Assembly (NCBI GenBank): GCA_945859605.1
Contig: OX243820.1
Span: forward strand, 36,372,061-36,436,060
Origin: Lumbricus rubellus
Lineage: Eukaryota; Annelida; Clitellata; Crassiclitellata; Lumbricidae
Direction: 5' to 3'
DNA length: 64,000 nucleotides
This document shows, piece after piece, positions 32,261 to 44,100 of this stretch (position 1 is its first letter; the number at the start of each line of letters is the position of its first letter). The translations under genes and the position numbers were made by a program. Below the pieces are notes generated by a model, which ran no database searches, was not told where the DNA came from, and saw only the letters and a program-made list of their open reading frames with translations.

Positions 32261-32480
32261 CGAGATCCTCAGTGGTCGAGTGGGTTTGTAGCCCGCTCGC
32301 CCCGCCGGCGGCACGGGTTCGATTCCCGGTCGGTCGGTTTACCAGAGATTAATTTCTCGGATCTTTACTGCGGGTGACTCGGTCGCAATATAAACGTGGA
32401 GTACGAGGTTGTTCTCTTCCTCTGACGCTGATCATCTTCGATATGAAAAAGAGTCGTTAAACCCCAACATTTCATTTTTC
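32261..32480 (+). mobile_element. tRNA-derived SINE, 220 bp, with 11-bp target duplication
   Basis: The head has a tRNA-like A box (cagtggtcgagtgg) and a B box (GGTTCGATTCC at about 32317). The body continues to a tail with cgttaaaccccaacatttca. It is flanked by exact agacacacact at 32250-32260 and 32481-32491. Target duplications of this length are typical of LINE-mobilised SINEs. Confidence 0.8.
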
Positions 32481-32775
32481 AGACACACACTGCATACACT
32501 GGGCACTGGGGAATTAATGACTAAACAAAAACAACAAAAAATCATCAACTATTCATGACAAAAAGTCATCATCAACTTCTTTCGACGGGAAAAATACCGG
32601 ACGACTAAAAAAAGGTCGTCAGAAATTTTGGTAGGCGAAAGTGGAAAATTTCGTCGACGACTCAGCCATTCGTATGAACTTCTGAGCAGACCTCGAATGT
32701 GGCCCCTAAGATAAAATTATGGTGGACACGGTATCCGAATTTATGTGGTGACACCTTGTGGATTTGCGTGCACGT

Positions 32776-32777
<2 letters not shown>

Positions 32778-32819
<42 letters not shown>

Positions 32820-32870
32820 TCACACACACACACACACACACACATATATAATATATATATATATATCCGA
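32778..32870. repeat. (CA)n(TA)n microsatellite
   Basis: Interrupted CA tract followed by atatat. Nothing else is seen. Confidence 0.9.
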
Positions 32871-33114
32871 ATAATCTTGATTTAATCTTGATTTATTGAT
32901 CACCATAGATAGCCTATTTTTATTATTATGCAATATAGGTCACCGACCGACCGACAAACGGATGTAACCTATAATAAAATAATAAATAGTCTAATTGCGC
33001 TGAAGTCTGATAATGGCCTTCAGAAATCCAGGCCACGCCGGAAATCCTACAGACTGACTAAGCTTAGGCCCAAGGACAATTTATACACATAATATAGAAT
33101 CCTTGGCTTAGGCC

Positions 33115-33560
33115 TAATAGAACGGTGGATATCTTTCCCAGCATTGCCACTCCTTGGGTTTTTTTTACAAGATCTTGGGTTTTTTTAATCCAAACTTGAA
33201 AAATGGGTTTTTTTGGCGAAGAACTTGTTTTTTTCTTGTTTTTTTCGGCCCGAACTTGGGAAACTTGGTTTTTTGGGGGGAAAACTTGGGTTTTTCGGGA
33301 GAAACTTGGGTTATTTGCTTGTAAACCGGATTTTTTTTGACATTTTCCGAAGATTAGAACCAAAATAATGACTTAAAAAAGGTCATCAGATTTTGGACGA
33401 CAAAATAAAATTTTCCGGAAAATTTTGGCCAGATGACTAAAAAAAGTCATCAGAAATTTTTCGGACGAAAAAATGTGAAAATTTCGGAAGATTTGGGCAA
33501 CTTGGGTTTTCGTGGGGTTTTGTACCAACCAACTTGCGTTTTTTAATTTTTCAGAGTGGC
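33115..33560. repeat. Degenerate aacttgggttttt repeat
   Basis: About 8-10 diverged copies of aacttgggtttttt within 33150-33320 and 33495-33545. The minus-strand Lys/Ser-rich ORF over it is repeat translation. Confidence 0.6.
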
Positions 33561-33797
33561 AACGCTGATCTTTCGGTTCTTTCCGCTGTTGATGATAGCG
33601 TCTAGCTGGAGTTTGCCAGAGCTCTGGAGTTTGCTAGCGACTTCATTTTAAAATAGACCGAACATAGCAATAAACAAATTACCATCGGCTTACGTTAATA
33701 AGTGCTTGAGCAAGGTTGCTCCAGCTGTTAAAGGTTGTTTATAATAGAAGAGCTTAGCATGACTAACACATGCGGCCGAGGAGACCCTGGCCTCACG

Positions 33798-33810
33798 TGA
33801 ACTTTGACCT
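33798..33810. promoter_or_regulatory. DR1 nuclear-receptor site upstream of SCPx
   Basis: TGAACTTTGACCT is a direct repeat of the AGGTCA half-site with 1-bp spacing (AGGTCA-A-AGTTCA on the minus strand). This form is bound by HNF4/PPAR/COUP-type receptors. It lies 249 bp upstream of the SCPx start codon. Occupancy is inference. Confidence 0.45.
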
Positions 33811-34058
33811 TGCATGTGCTTATCACTTGCCGAACGCCTGTATGAATGTGGCAGCCGCCGGTCAAATATTGTGGCAGGGCATTGTGCAAGATGACATAAA
33901 CACGGGGAGTGAGGAAGGTGAATTTAGTTTACTAACCGGTTAGCGGTGAGGTTGGTCAGACAAAAGGCTATTCTTACGGATTCAGTTGTAAAAAGATTTT
34001 TGTTGATCGGAAGACCTGAGAAAAAACACACTCGAAAAATAATAGAGCGGCGTCGGAA

Positions 34059-34175
34059 ATGTTTGGAGTATCGTTGATTGGGCTGCGTGGAAGGGGCGCC
34101 TTGATGGGGCCGGTCGTTGCTAGGGTTTTAAGGGCCGAGGGAGCGAGGGCCGCGTCGTCAACTGCGGCCCAAGGG
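34059..34175 (+). other. N-terminal leader of SCPx resembling a mitochondrial presequence
   Basis: The first 39 or so codons precede the conserved thiolase start ([10 protein letters not shown]). They encode Arg, Ala, Ser and Val with almost no acidic residues ([19 protein letters not shown], then [15 protein letters not shown]). Human SCPx has only about 13 residues before the same point. Function is inferred from composition only. Confidence 0.5.
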
Positions 34176-35162
34176 AGTCCAGCGGTGGCCAGGGAGGAAA
34201 GGGGCCGGTCGGGCTTACGGAAGAGCTATGTCGTCGGTGTTGGAATGACCAAGGTCAGTTAAATAAATTATTATCGTATCGTATGTAATATTATTTAATC
34301 TAAATTTATATTGCGCAATTGTAGGCCTATATAGCCTAATTGTAGGCCTAAATATCCTATGAGGCTGATGGTAAAGGCGTATAGGCCTACTACTGTCCTT
34401 CAGCTTGGATGTAGGGTGATTTACAGCTTGGATGTAGGGTGAGTTAAAGCTTGTGCTTTCTACTCAAAACTGAAACCTCGCCTCTTCAAGAACTCTTGCC
34501 CCATCTCAGCTGGTCCTCCACCTTCCAATTCCCTATCTAGAGACTAGACGACACCGGCCTTAGCAGCTGTTCCACACTACTAATCCTCTGGCAACCGGAC
34601 TTGGACCTCCTTTGGACAGCTTTTTCAGACAACCCTCTGACTCACGCATCACTCGTAGGCCTACCACACGTTGGTTCTCGAGTGGCGCTTTAGAAGTCAG
34701 TTTATTATGATTACAATCATCACATGTATGCATGCTTTTTGCATACATATTGTAGGCCTAATCAAAGGAACCAGTCTTTAATCTAAAGGATACATTTTGG
34801 TATATTAAGCTAAGTAGATTCGCATTATATTATATGAATGCAGTTCTAAAATTACGTTATTTTGCAACTATTAAATTGCACGCTGTAGCTTTCCATTCGG
34901 TTTCTTAATGCACCGATTTCTGTTTTAGTTTGAGAAGCCAGGTCGAAGGGAAAACTTTGATTACCCGGACATGGCTCATGAAGCAGGTGAATGCCAATTT
35001 GTATGTAGGACATATAGGAGGGGGATGTAACTAGTTTTTGTTGACATTGTGGATTCATAATTATGTGTGATGTGTGTATGCACACGAACATGCAAACATG
35101 ACTATTTACTCTCGCTCATGCACACATGCGCATGTGCGCACACACACACATGCATGATGCAT

Positions 35163-35196
<34 letters not shown>

Positions 35197-38100
35197 CTAC
35201 AGTACACACATCGATGCAAGCACACTCACCCACACACATAAATTTTGTGTTGGATATAAAAAGAATTTTCAGAAGCTGGTTCCATGCCGAAAGATGTTGA
35301 TATCAGTCTTTCGCTTTGAGTTAAGTCATGTTTTATTGAATTTGTATAGTGTCTTTTCATTGGCTGTTGTGCCGAACACCTTTCCACAGTGTAGCAGGTT
35401 GTCAACTTTAGCAGTAAACGAAGATACGTGTGGATCAGATTGCAACAAGCATTCCTACGTCCACTCTGCTGTGTTACAGCATTATGTGGACGTCTAGAAT
35501 GTGTATTTATTTACTGGCTTATTTACGGTATCTTATTATATTCCATATGACCATTTGTGAAGTGCTTCTCTCAGTAAAAGCCTTTCAAAAGCACTCCAAA
35601 TGCGATCAACCCTGAAAGAATGTACAGGATTTGAGGTGAAAGATGAGACACGAGTTTACCAGAGAGAAAAGCGTAGCGAACTGACGGTGGAAGAGATCCA
35701 TTCCATAGAGAGGAGGGATCTATGCAGGCAAAGCATCTGGATTGTGACATGGATGGCAATCCTTAAAGTATATATAATATACTTACAGTTTTATTGCTTT
35801 TTGATCCATCTTTTTCTTTTTTATCACTTCTGAGATAATTAGGTTACCCTAATTAAGTGAAACTCCTATCCATGTTCGATGTCTCTGTACCTTGATAATT
35901 ACTTGAGGAGCTGTACTATTTCTTTGCATGCAATGAAAATCTCAATGGCTCTCGATCAGCAAATGGTTGATTGATTGATTGGTTGATTGATTGGTTGATT
36001 GATTGATTATCGCTCACATACACTGCCATGCCATTGCATTTGAGAGATAAGAATACCTTCAAAGTTCAAAAGTGCACACGAGGAGGAGGAGGAGAAGGAG
36101 CAGAAGGAGTACACAACATTTACACGGTGAAGGACTTGACCAAGAGTTCCACAGCAACTGGGACTACTGTATTTCTTGTTATTGTTCTCATTGTTGATCT
36201 TGTTCCTTGTTCTTGTCGTCCTCCTCATCGTCGTTGCCATCCACCTCCTCCTCTTCCGCTTCCTGCTCCTCCTCCTCCTCCTTTGTTATTGAAATGTGTG
36301 TGTGTGTGTGTTCATTTTTAGGTACAAGAGCTCTGAAGGAAGCTGGTCTGCAATACACTGACATTGAGCAAGCAGTCGTAGGCTATTGTTATGGTATGTA
36401 TAGTTTAGCTATTTTTAAAATGTAAGCGCAATCAAAGCATCTAATATTTTATATATCACCTCGCTAAGCGAATCACGTTAGATGTGTTTCTGACCTAACA
36501 ACAGAAACTTTCGATTGATGGGGAAAGCTTTTAAGCTCTTGCAGAAAATAGACGTATTGTATCGAGCTTGCCAACTTTTTCCAGCAAGTTCAACTGATTG
36601 CATAAAGGCTGCTTCGCTAATTTGTTTTAAGCACTGAAGCTATGTTTGCTACGGTGGTAGCCTAAGCACTGGTATACCTTAGTTCCTGCTGTGGTAGCCT
36701 AAGCACTTAACTCTTTCCCGCCGGATGGGGTCACCCGTGACCCCATTAACAGCATAGGTATCAAAACAATTCCGGCTGGAATGAGTTAAAGTAATGACAC
36801 AATATCTACCAGGTACGTTTGCGTGTCCTTTTAAATTTTTTACCACCTGGTTGTTTTTTCGTATTAGGGGAAACGACGTGTGGACAGAGGGCGCTGTATG
36901 AGATAGGAATGACGGGAATTCCAATCTACAATGTGAGCATTTCAACGCTTAATAGAATTCTTGATTATGTTGCTTAAGTTGAAAGATGTTGCTAGATGTC
37001 TACACCTTCTACATGTAAGTGATGTCATGTAGTAATAATGCGACTCTCTGCTCTTATATTGTATCGGTTGATACTATTTTAAAGGTGTCTAACTATCATC
37101 GAAAATTGTTAGTGAAGGACTTGAGTCTCAAGATCCCAAAACAGTAGCTATAGGAGAGGAGAAGAATACCAAACCACGGACTCTCTACTCTTATATAGTA
37201 TTGTTGATACCATTTTAAAGGTGTCTAACTTTCATTGGCAATTGTGAGTGAAGGACTTGAGTCTGAAGGTCTTTACACAGTAGCGGTCTCAGAGGAGAAG
37301 GCTAGAGTTTGTTTGTATGTGCACTTGTTATAGTGCCCCTTCAAGCTCTCTCTACTCAGAGGCTACTCAGAGGCGCTCCCGAATGCAGAGCGGACACTGC
37401 ATCGGAGTTTCACGCCGAAGCGCTGAGCAATTATGAGTGAAGGGCTTGCCCAAGGTCCTTACGCGGCAAGGTGGATTCAAACCTCGAACCATTTGGCTCC
37501 AAGGCAACGACGCCACCACTACTACATCACCGCGCCCCCACTAAAGTAGAGTAATCACTAGAGTAATCAGAGCTGACGAGAGAAATTTCTATGGACCCAA
37601 GGCAGAGCAGTCACAGGCCCTAAAATATCTTAAGGCTTATTTAGAAGCAAATTTTTTCACTCGTTACATAAAAATTATGATTTTATTCAGTTGTCGATTT
37701 GAAGTTTAAACTGATTGTAATTAATTCTCTGCAATATTAGATTTAGAAATTAATGAATCATAAACTTTTCTACACATGACTACCTAGCTCGGACCCTTAA
37801 AGGCCGCCGGTTCCCCGGACATTTGGGCCCCGATCCCTTCCCTGTCAGTGACCCTGAGAGTCGTCTAATTTCTGTTACACTGTAACCAAGTGGCTACCAT
37901 GCGTCTGTCGGTCTGCCTGGGTTAGCTCAAAAGACTGGTTTTTGTTTGTTAATATAATTGTTGATGTGATTTACGTTAATAGGTAAACAATGCTTGTGCC
38001 ACAGGATCGACTGCTCTGATGGTTGCTAGGCAACTAGTGGAAGGAGGTGAGTGGGTGGGATATTTCCAGAATATACTTATATAATTTAATATATATTGGT

Positions 38101-41100
38101 AAATTATCATTATACTCTAATATACGTTTGTTGAACCAATTCTCTTTACTGTGAAAATCACAGGTCTGCTAATACCAATGGTGGATGAGCAGGTTGAAAA
38201 GCAAAGTCTTAATTAATTAATAAATTAATTAATTGAGTCTTAATTGATTATGACGACAACGATGATGATGATGATGAACGACGACGACGATAATGATGAT
38301 GATTTTTCTGCCCCAAGGCAAGTCCGTGGCTTTAAAGCCACATTGCTTGGGATGAGATGAGTGAGGTAGTTTCTCGTTGCCTTCCTCACAGACAATTGTA
38401 GGGAGCAGCCTGTTCAAGGTTGCAATGCAGTGGCTTGAAGTAGAACCTGCATCCATCAGGTCACAATGCACACCTTAATTAATTATATTTTATAATTAAG
38501 TCTTAAAGTTGTAGACAAAAACTTTGATACATTTTTTTCTCATTTTGTTCATTTATTGACTTGCAATGTCACAGCTAACATTCACATAACAGTAACAGAC
38601 ATTAACAACAACAAAACTTCAACAAGGAATTGTTATAAACTTAATGTTAGTGCAGGTCAATGAGTCAGCCGACAAAGGTCTAAAAGACCCGCTTAAACTC
38701 GGCTGGCTCATTTACAAACTTAATTCTTGCATAGGTAAATGTTTAATGTGTAATTTGCTGATTTTTAGGTTTTGCCGACTGCGTGATGGCAATGGGTTTC
38801 GAGAAAATGGAACGAGGTTCATTAGGTTTTAAGGTACACAAGTTTGTAATCTTACCTAAAGCATCATATCACTGAAATATTTTATTGAGTTACATAGGTT
38901 ATATGACACTGAATCTGTACTAGACTTTACACAATTCATGTAATAATGTAATTGTAACTATGTAATTGTAATTATGTGATTGTAGTTTTTAATTGTGGTT
39001 ATATACTGTTTAATACTGTTGCTAATATACCTACCAGTAAGAAGGTAAAGAAATAGTCTTGAAACAGGGGCTATTGATTGATTTTTATTGCTATTATCAT
39101 AGTTATTTTTATTATTAATATTGTTATTATTAATTAGTAACTTCTAGGACTAGTGGCAGTGTCTAATGCAGAAGTCATCAATTGATTGCGTTACAAAATC
39201 AAGACACAATCAGATAAATATCAGGAAGAGGATTAGGCAGATAGTGTTGTATTTATAAGCTGTTTGGAAACTGCAAGCTTTGAGTTGAGAACAAAGTAAC
39301 ATAAGAGACCAAGCAGAATGGACAGATACAAGGAAGAGACATTGAGCAGAATGAAGAGATACAAGGAGAGATATTCAAAATCTAGGTTGAGCAACCATAA
39401 AGGGTTAAAATAAAATTGTGTAGCTATATAAATTCCCTGCTGTTCTCATGTGTACAGTACACAGATCGGGTCAATCCTATCGACAAACACGTGAAAACGA
39501 TGAATGATTTGTTTGAACCAGCGTCATCACCGATCACGGCTCAAATGTTTGCAAATGCTGGCTTGGAACACATGAAAAAATACGGTAACTTTTAAATTAA
39601 TTCTTAGTTGGTAATTTTAGAAATAACAGTTTGAAGCTAGGACACATCATCAGGAATTTGTCTTGATTTGTGTAAGTTGTTTAATTGAGTAAAATTAGCA
39701 TAGATGAGAAAATTAAGTTTTTCTGTAGTAGTGAAATTTTCACATTTTTCTCTCAGAGTCCCTGGTCTTGTGCTGCTATTCGCAAGCTTTGTAGATATTT
39801 GTTTACACCAGTCCCTGTCATCAAACCATTCTCTGTAAAGTCTGTCCTGTCCCTCCGCCTATTCTCATCCATTGTTCCCAGCATCACCGTTTTTATTTTC
39901 TACTATCATCCATTTTCGGCATTCTGCCTAACTATGTGTCCAGCTATTCATTTATAACTGCTAATTTACTCTGATATTTAGTTATATCTGCTGATTTTAT
40001 TTTCTATCCTTATTTCTAACTGCTATTTTTCTCTACTCTTAGTTTCGCAACTGCTAATTTACAAGGCTATTCAATTATATCTGCTGAGTTTTTCTCCTAT
40101 CTTCATATCTAACTGTTATTTTACTTTGCTGTTAATTTCCTAACTGCTAATTTACTATGCTGTTATTTATCGTAACTGCTTATTTACTCTGGGCTGTTTA
40201 TTTTTCTAAATTTCTGCTATTTTCCTCGTCTATCTATTCAGTTATAAACTTCGATCTATTCAGCAAAACAATATAATTATAACTGCCAATTTAGCATGGT
40301 ACTTGATGAAAACATGACCAACTTTGTAGTTGCTTTTCAGCAAGGCCATTCAACTAGAAGTTGTTTTGTTTTTCTTTTCCCAGGAACAAAGCCAGAACAT
40401 TTCGCAAAAATTGCGTGGAAGAATCACAAGCACTCAGTCAACAATCCGTAAGCACTCTGCGTAGGAATGTTGAGGGGTGCTATATAAATTTTGTTCAATT
40501 GATTGATTTATGAGTTTCTTCTTGCACAGCGCTTTATGTGCATTGTGACTTAAAGTTTTATTGTATTAATGAATTAATTATTTCATGGCTTATTATTTAA
40601 TTGAAGAATTCATTATTTAATTGAAGAATTCATAAAATTATATGCTGTAGAAATGTGCATAATTCTGTTTTCTTGACTTATTTATTTATTCCAAAGTTTA
40701 ACATCATCCTATGACAACAAAGGCCGTTGACGACAATATAAGATAAGCGTACAGAGTACAGTAAAAACAAACTTATAGCGTACGAACAACAACGGAGCTT
40801 TACAATCGCAATGACATTCAATTTTTTAGATAACATAGATTAGTTCGTTTGACATTCGCTCTGACTTATAATACATTGTAATAAAATGATCTAATGCACA
40901 TTATTATTGTTCTTTAATTGCCTCACACAAGTATTTGCAACAATAACGCTTGTAATCAATTTCTATCACAGTTTGTTAATGCATAGAACTCTATAATTAT
41001 GCAATTGCAATTACAATAAAGACATTATCACATATTTTGTTTTAAGGTTGAAATTAATTATTTATCAACATTCCATTCAATGAAATCCTGGGCAATATCA

Positions 41101-44100
41101 ATTGTTAACACTATACTTAATGCTTGAAACAACTTATTTTCTTGACATCACCGTTGACGGCTATTAATGCATCCTGCATTTTGCTAATTAATGGTGTGTT
41201 AATTAATTAATTAAAAGTGAATTATTTATTTCACTGTGAACTAATTCATTCATTAATAGTGTAAATATTAATTAATTAGTTTTTTTGCATTAATTAATAG
41301 GTTTTTTGTATTTTTTAATATTGTTTTGTCTTCTCTTTGCAGGTATTCACAGTTTCAGAAGGAATATTCTCTCGATGAAATTTTGAAGTCACCATCCGTA
41401 CATGACTTCATGACCAAGTTGCAATGTTGGTAAGTGCTTTGAAAGGACTTGAGGTTACTTGAGGACAACTTGGATACCTTTGAAATTCTTTTCCTTCGAT
41501 TGTATCACTTTGAATTACTTTATAAGTTTATATTACCTCTGAATTACTTTGTATTAACTTTGAATTACTTTTATTCTATTGCCTATTTTAAATTTCTTTC
41601 CTTTTTGAAAAGTAAACCGATGTTGTTCTATCTGAGTTGCTCTTTGGGTTCTTGATGGACCCATTAAAGAAAGGACTTTGCATTGAGCGTCTGAAGAGCC
41701 ATAGACAGTAGATTAGAACAGCATTAGAACATAGATAGAATAGAATGCATTAGAACGGAGATAGAATGGAATGCATTAGAAGAGAGATTGAATAGCATAG
41801 CGGCTGAGATTAAATAGAATTGCATTAGAATAGGAATATAATAGAATAGAATAGCATTGCAAAAGGGATTGAGATGAATTACAGAAATAAGTCTTTCCTA
41901 TGATATCTCCTATTAGTGTTTCCTTTCTCCTTTTTTCGAATGATTTTGTATCTATAACTTTCTACATATCTTTACTTTGACACTGAATGAGTAATCTTTG
42001 GATTTAATTATTGTTTCTATTGAAATAATTCAGTCCAACATCTGACGGAGGAGCGTGTGCAATTATCGCAAGCGAGGATTTCGTTAGACAACATGATCTG
42101 ATGCAACAAGCCGTTGAGATCGTTGTTCAAACGATGGCAACAGATCTGCCTTCAACATTCAACGGAAAAAGCTGCATCACAATGGTATTACATCACAATG
42201 GTATTGAATCACAATGGTATTGCATCACAATGGTGTTGCATCACAATGGTATTGCATCACAATGGTATTGCATCACAATGGTATTGCATCACAATGGTAT
42301 TGCATCACAATGGTATTGCATCACAATGGTATTGCATCACAATGGTATTGCATCACGATGGTATTGCATCACGATGGTATTGCATCACAATGGTATTGCA
42401 TCACAATGGTATTGCATCACGATGGTATTGCATCACAATGGTATTGCATCACAATGGTATTGCATCACAATGGTATTGCATCACAATGGTATTGCATCAC
42501 AATGGTATTGCATCACAATGGTATTGCATCACAATGGTATTGCATCACAATGGTATTGCATCACAATGGTATTGCATCACAATGGTATTGCATCACGATG
42601 GTATTGCATCACAATGGTAATGAACTTGTTGGCTGAAGTTTAGATTGTTGACAACTATAGGCTAATAAATTGTTATAAATAAGCTATTGCGGATGTCATA
42701 TTTAGAAATTTATTTTGCATACGTACATTTTGTCAAGACCACTCCCTGCCATAAGCACCTGTATGCAAATCGCTAAATCAGGTGATGGTAACTCCTCTCC
42801 TCCATCCGTACATAATAATTATATGTAGGGGTGTAGTGGGTATGTTACGTGTCTTGCAGCCGGAGGGTTCCAAGTTCGAATTTGCCTCAATCCGACAAGT
42901 AGGGACCTTGAGCAAGTCCTTTACTTGCAATTGCTCATGTGCTTTGGCGTGAAAATCCGATGCAGTGTCCGTGCTGTAATCGACAGCGCCCCTGAGTAGA
43001 GAGCTTGAAGTGGCGCTATAGCAAATGTGAGAAATAAATATGGATATCCCAACCTCTCTAACGTTTCTAACCTCTCTAATGCTTGTGCTTTGTTGCATTT
43101 GACACCATTGCTAATTAAATTCGGTAATTAGATGGCTAATGAAAAGATGGCTAATAAAACGTGCATTTGTCTCTTTTGTAACCAGCTCGGTTACGATATG
43201 ACAAAACGAGCAGCTGAAGAAGCATACAAAAAGGCAAGTGAGTAGAAACCATGTTTTATTTTTTCATGTTCATTAAACACTGGTGCATAAAAATGCATAG
43301 TTGCAGTAATAATAATAAAAGTATTAATAATAATGATGGTGTTGATATTGATAATTAAATAATTCTAGTAATATTAGTTGTAACAATTATGCTGCTACTG
43401 ATAGTGATGATCATAATGGCTGATTGCAGCTAATGCTGGTAATACTAATGGATAATTGTGGCTAATGCTGATGATAATAATAATGTTTAATACATTGGTT
43501 TTTGCAGACGTTTCCGCTGCTGACATTGATGTCATTGAACTTCACGATTGCTTCTCAGCGAATGAACTTCTAACCTATGAAGCTCTTGGCCTCTGCCCTG
43601 AAGGTAACCTTCTCACTACAGATGTCTATCTATGTATACAACAAACATTTGTTTAGCACCTGAGGAATGCAATGCAGCTCTCCATCAGTTGCACAGTAAA
43701 AGATTATAAAATGATGACCGTAATTTATTGGACTGTTCAAACTTGATGGAAACTCTATTCACTTGCCTCAGAATTTGACAGAAAGTGATATTGTAATAGC
43801 GTATGTCGTACGAGACATGATGATATCCTATTCTCATTTAGTAAGTTGCATAAATTTGTCAACTTGAGGTCTTTCAATAACCGAAATTTGAATTTCGAAT
43901 CTGTTGATCTATGAAGTCTACTTGTAAGATCTGAATCCAGTGTTGCTCATTCCTCTTCAATGCTTGAATCCCACATTTGAATCACTGGAAAGGGGAGGGG
44001 CATTCTGGCATTTGCTACAAAGCCACATGTAACAGAGATAGAATAGAAAGCATTAGAACTAGAATTGCATTTGACCATGGATATAATAGAATAGAATTAT

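Noticed and set aside
24525..34058. ORFs of 60-117 codons in the G-alpha-o to SCPx interval as genes
   Set aside because: None shows domains, conserved motifs or splice-compatible partners; several overlap interspersed repeats.
42101..42643. Three overlapping plus-strand ORFs (140-180 codons) across the 16-bp array as independent genes
   Set aside because: They are the three translations of one 16-bp repeat. Only the one continuing SCPx exon 10 could be coding, as an exon extension.
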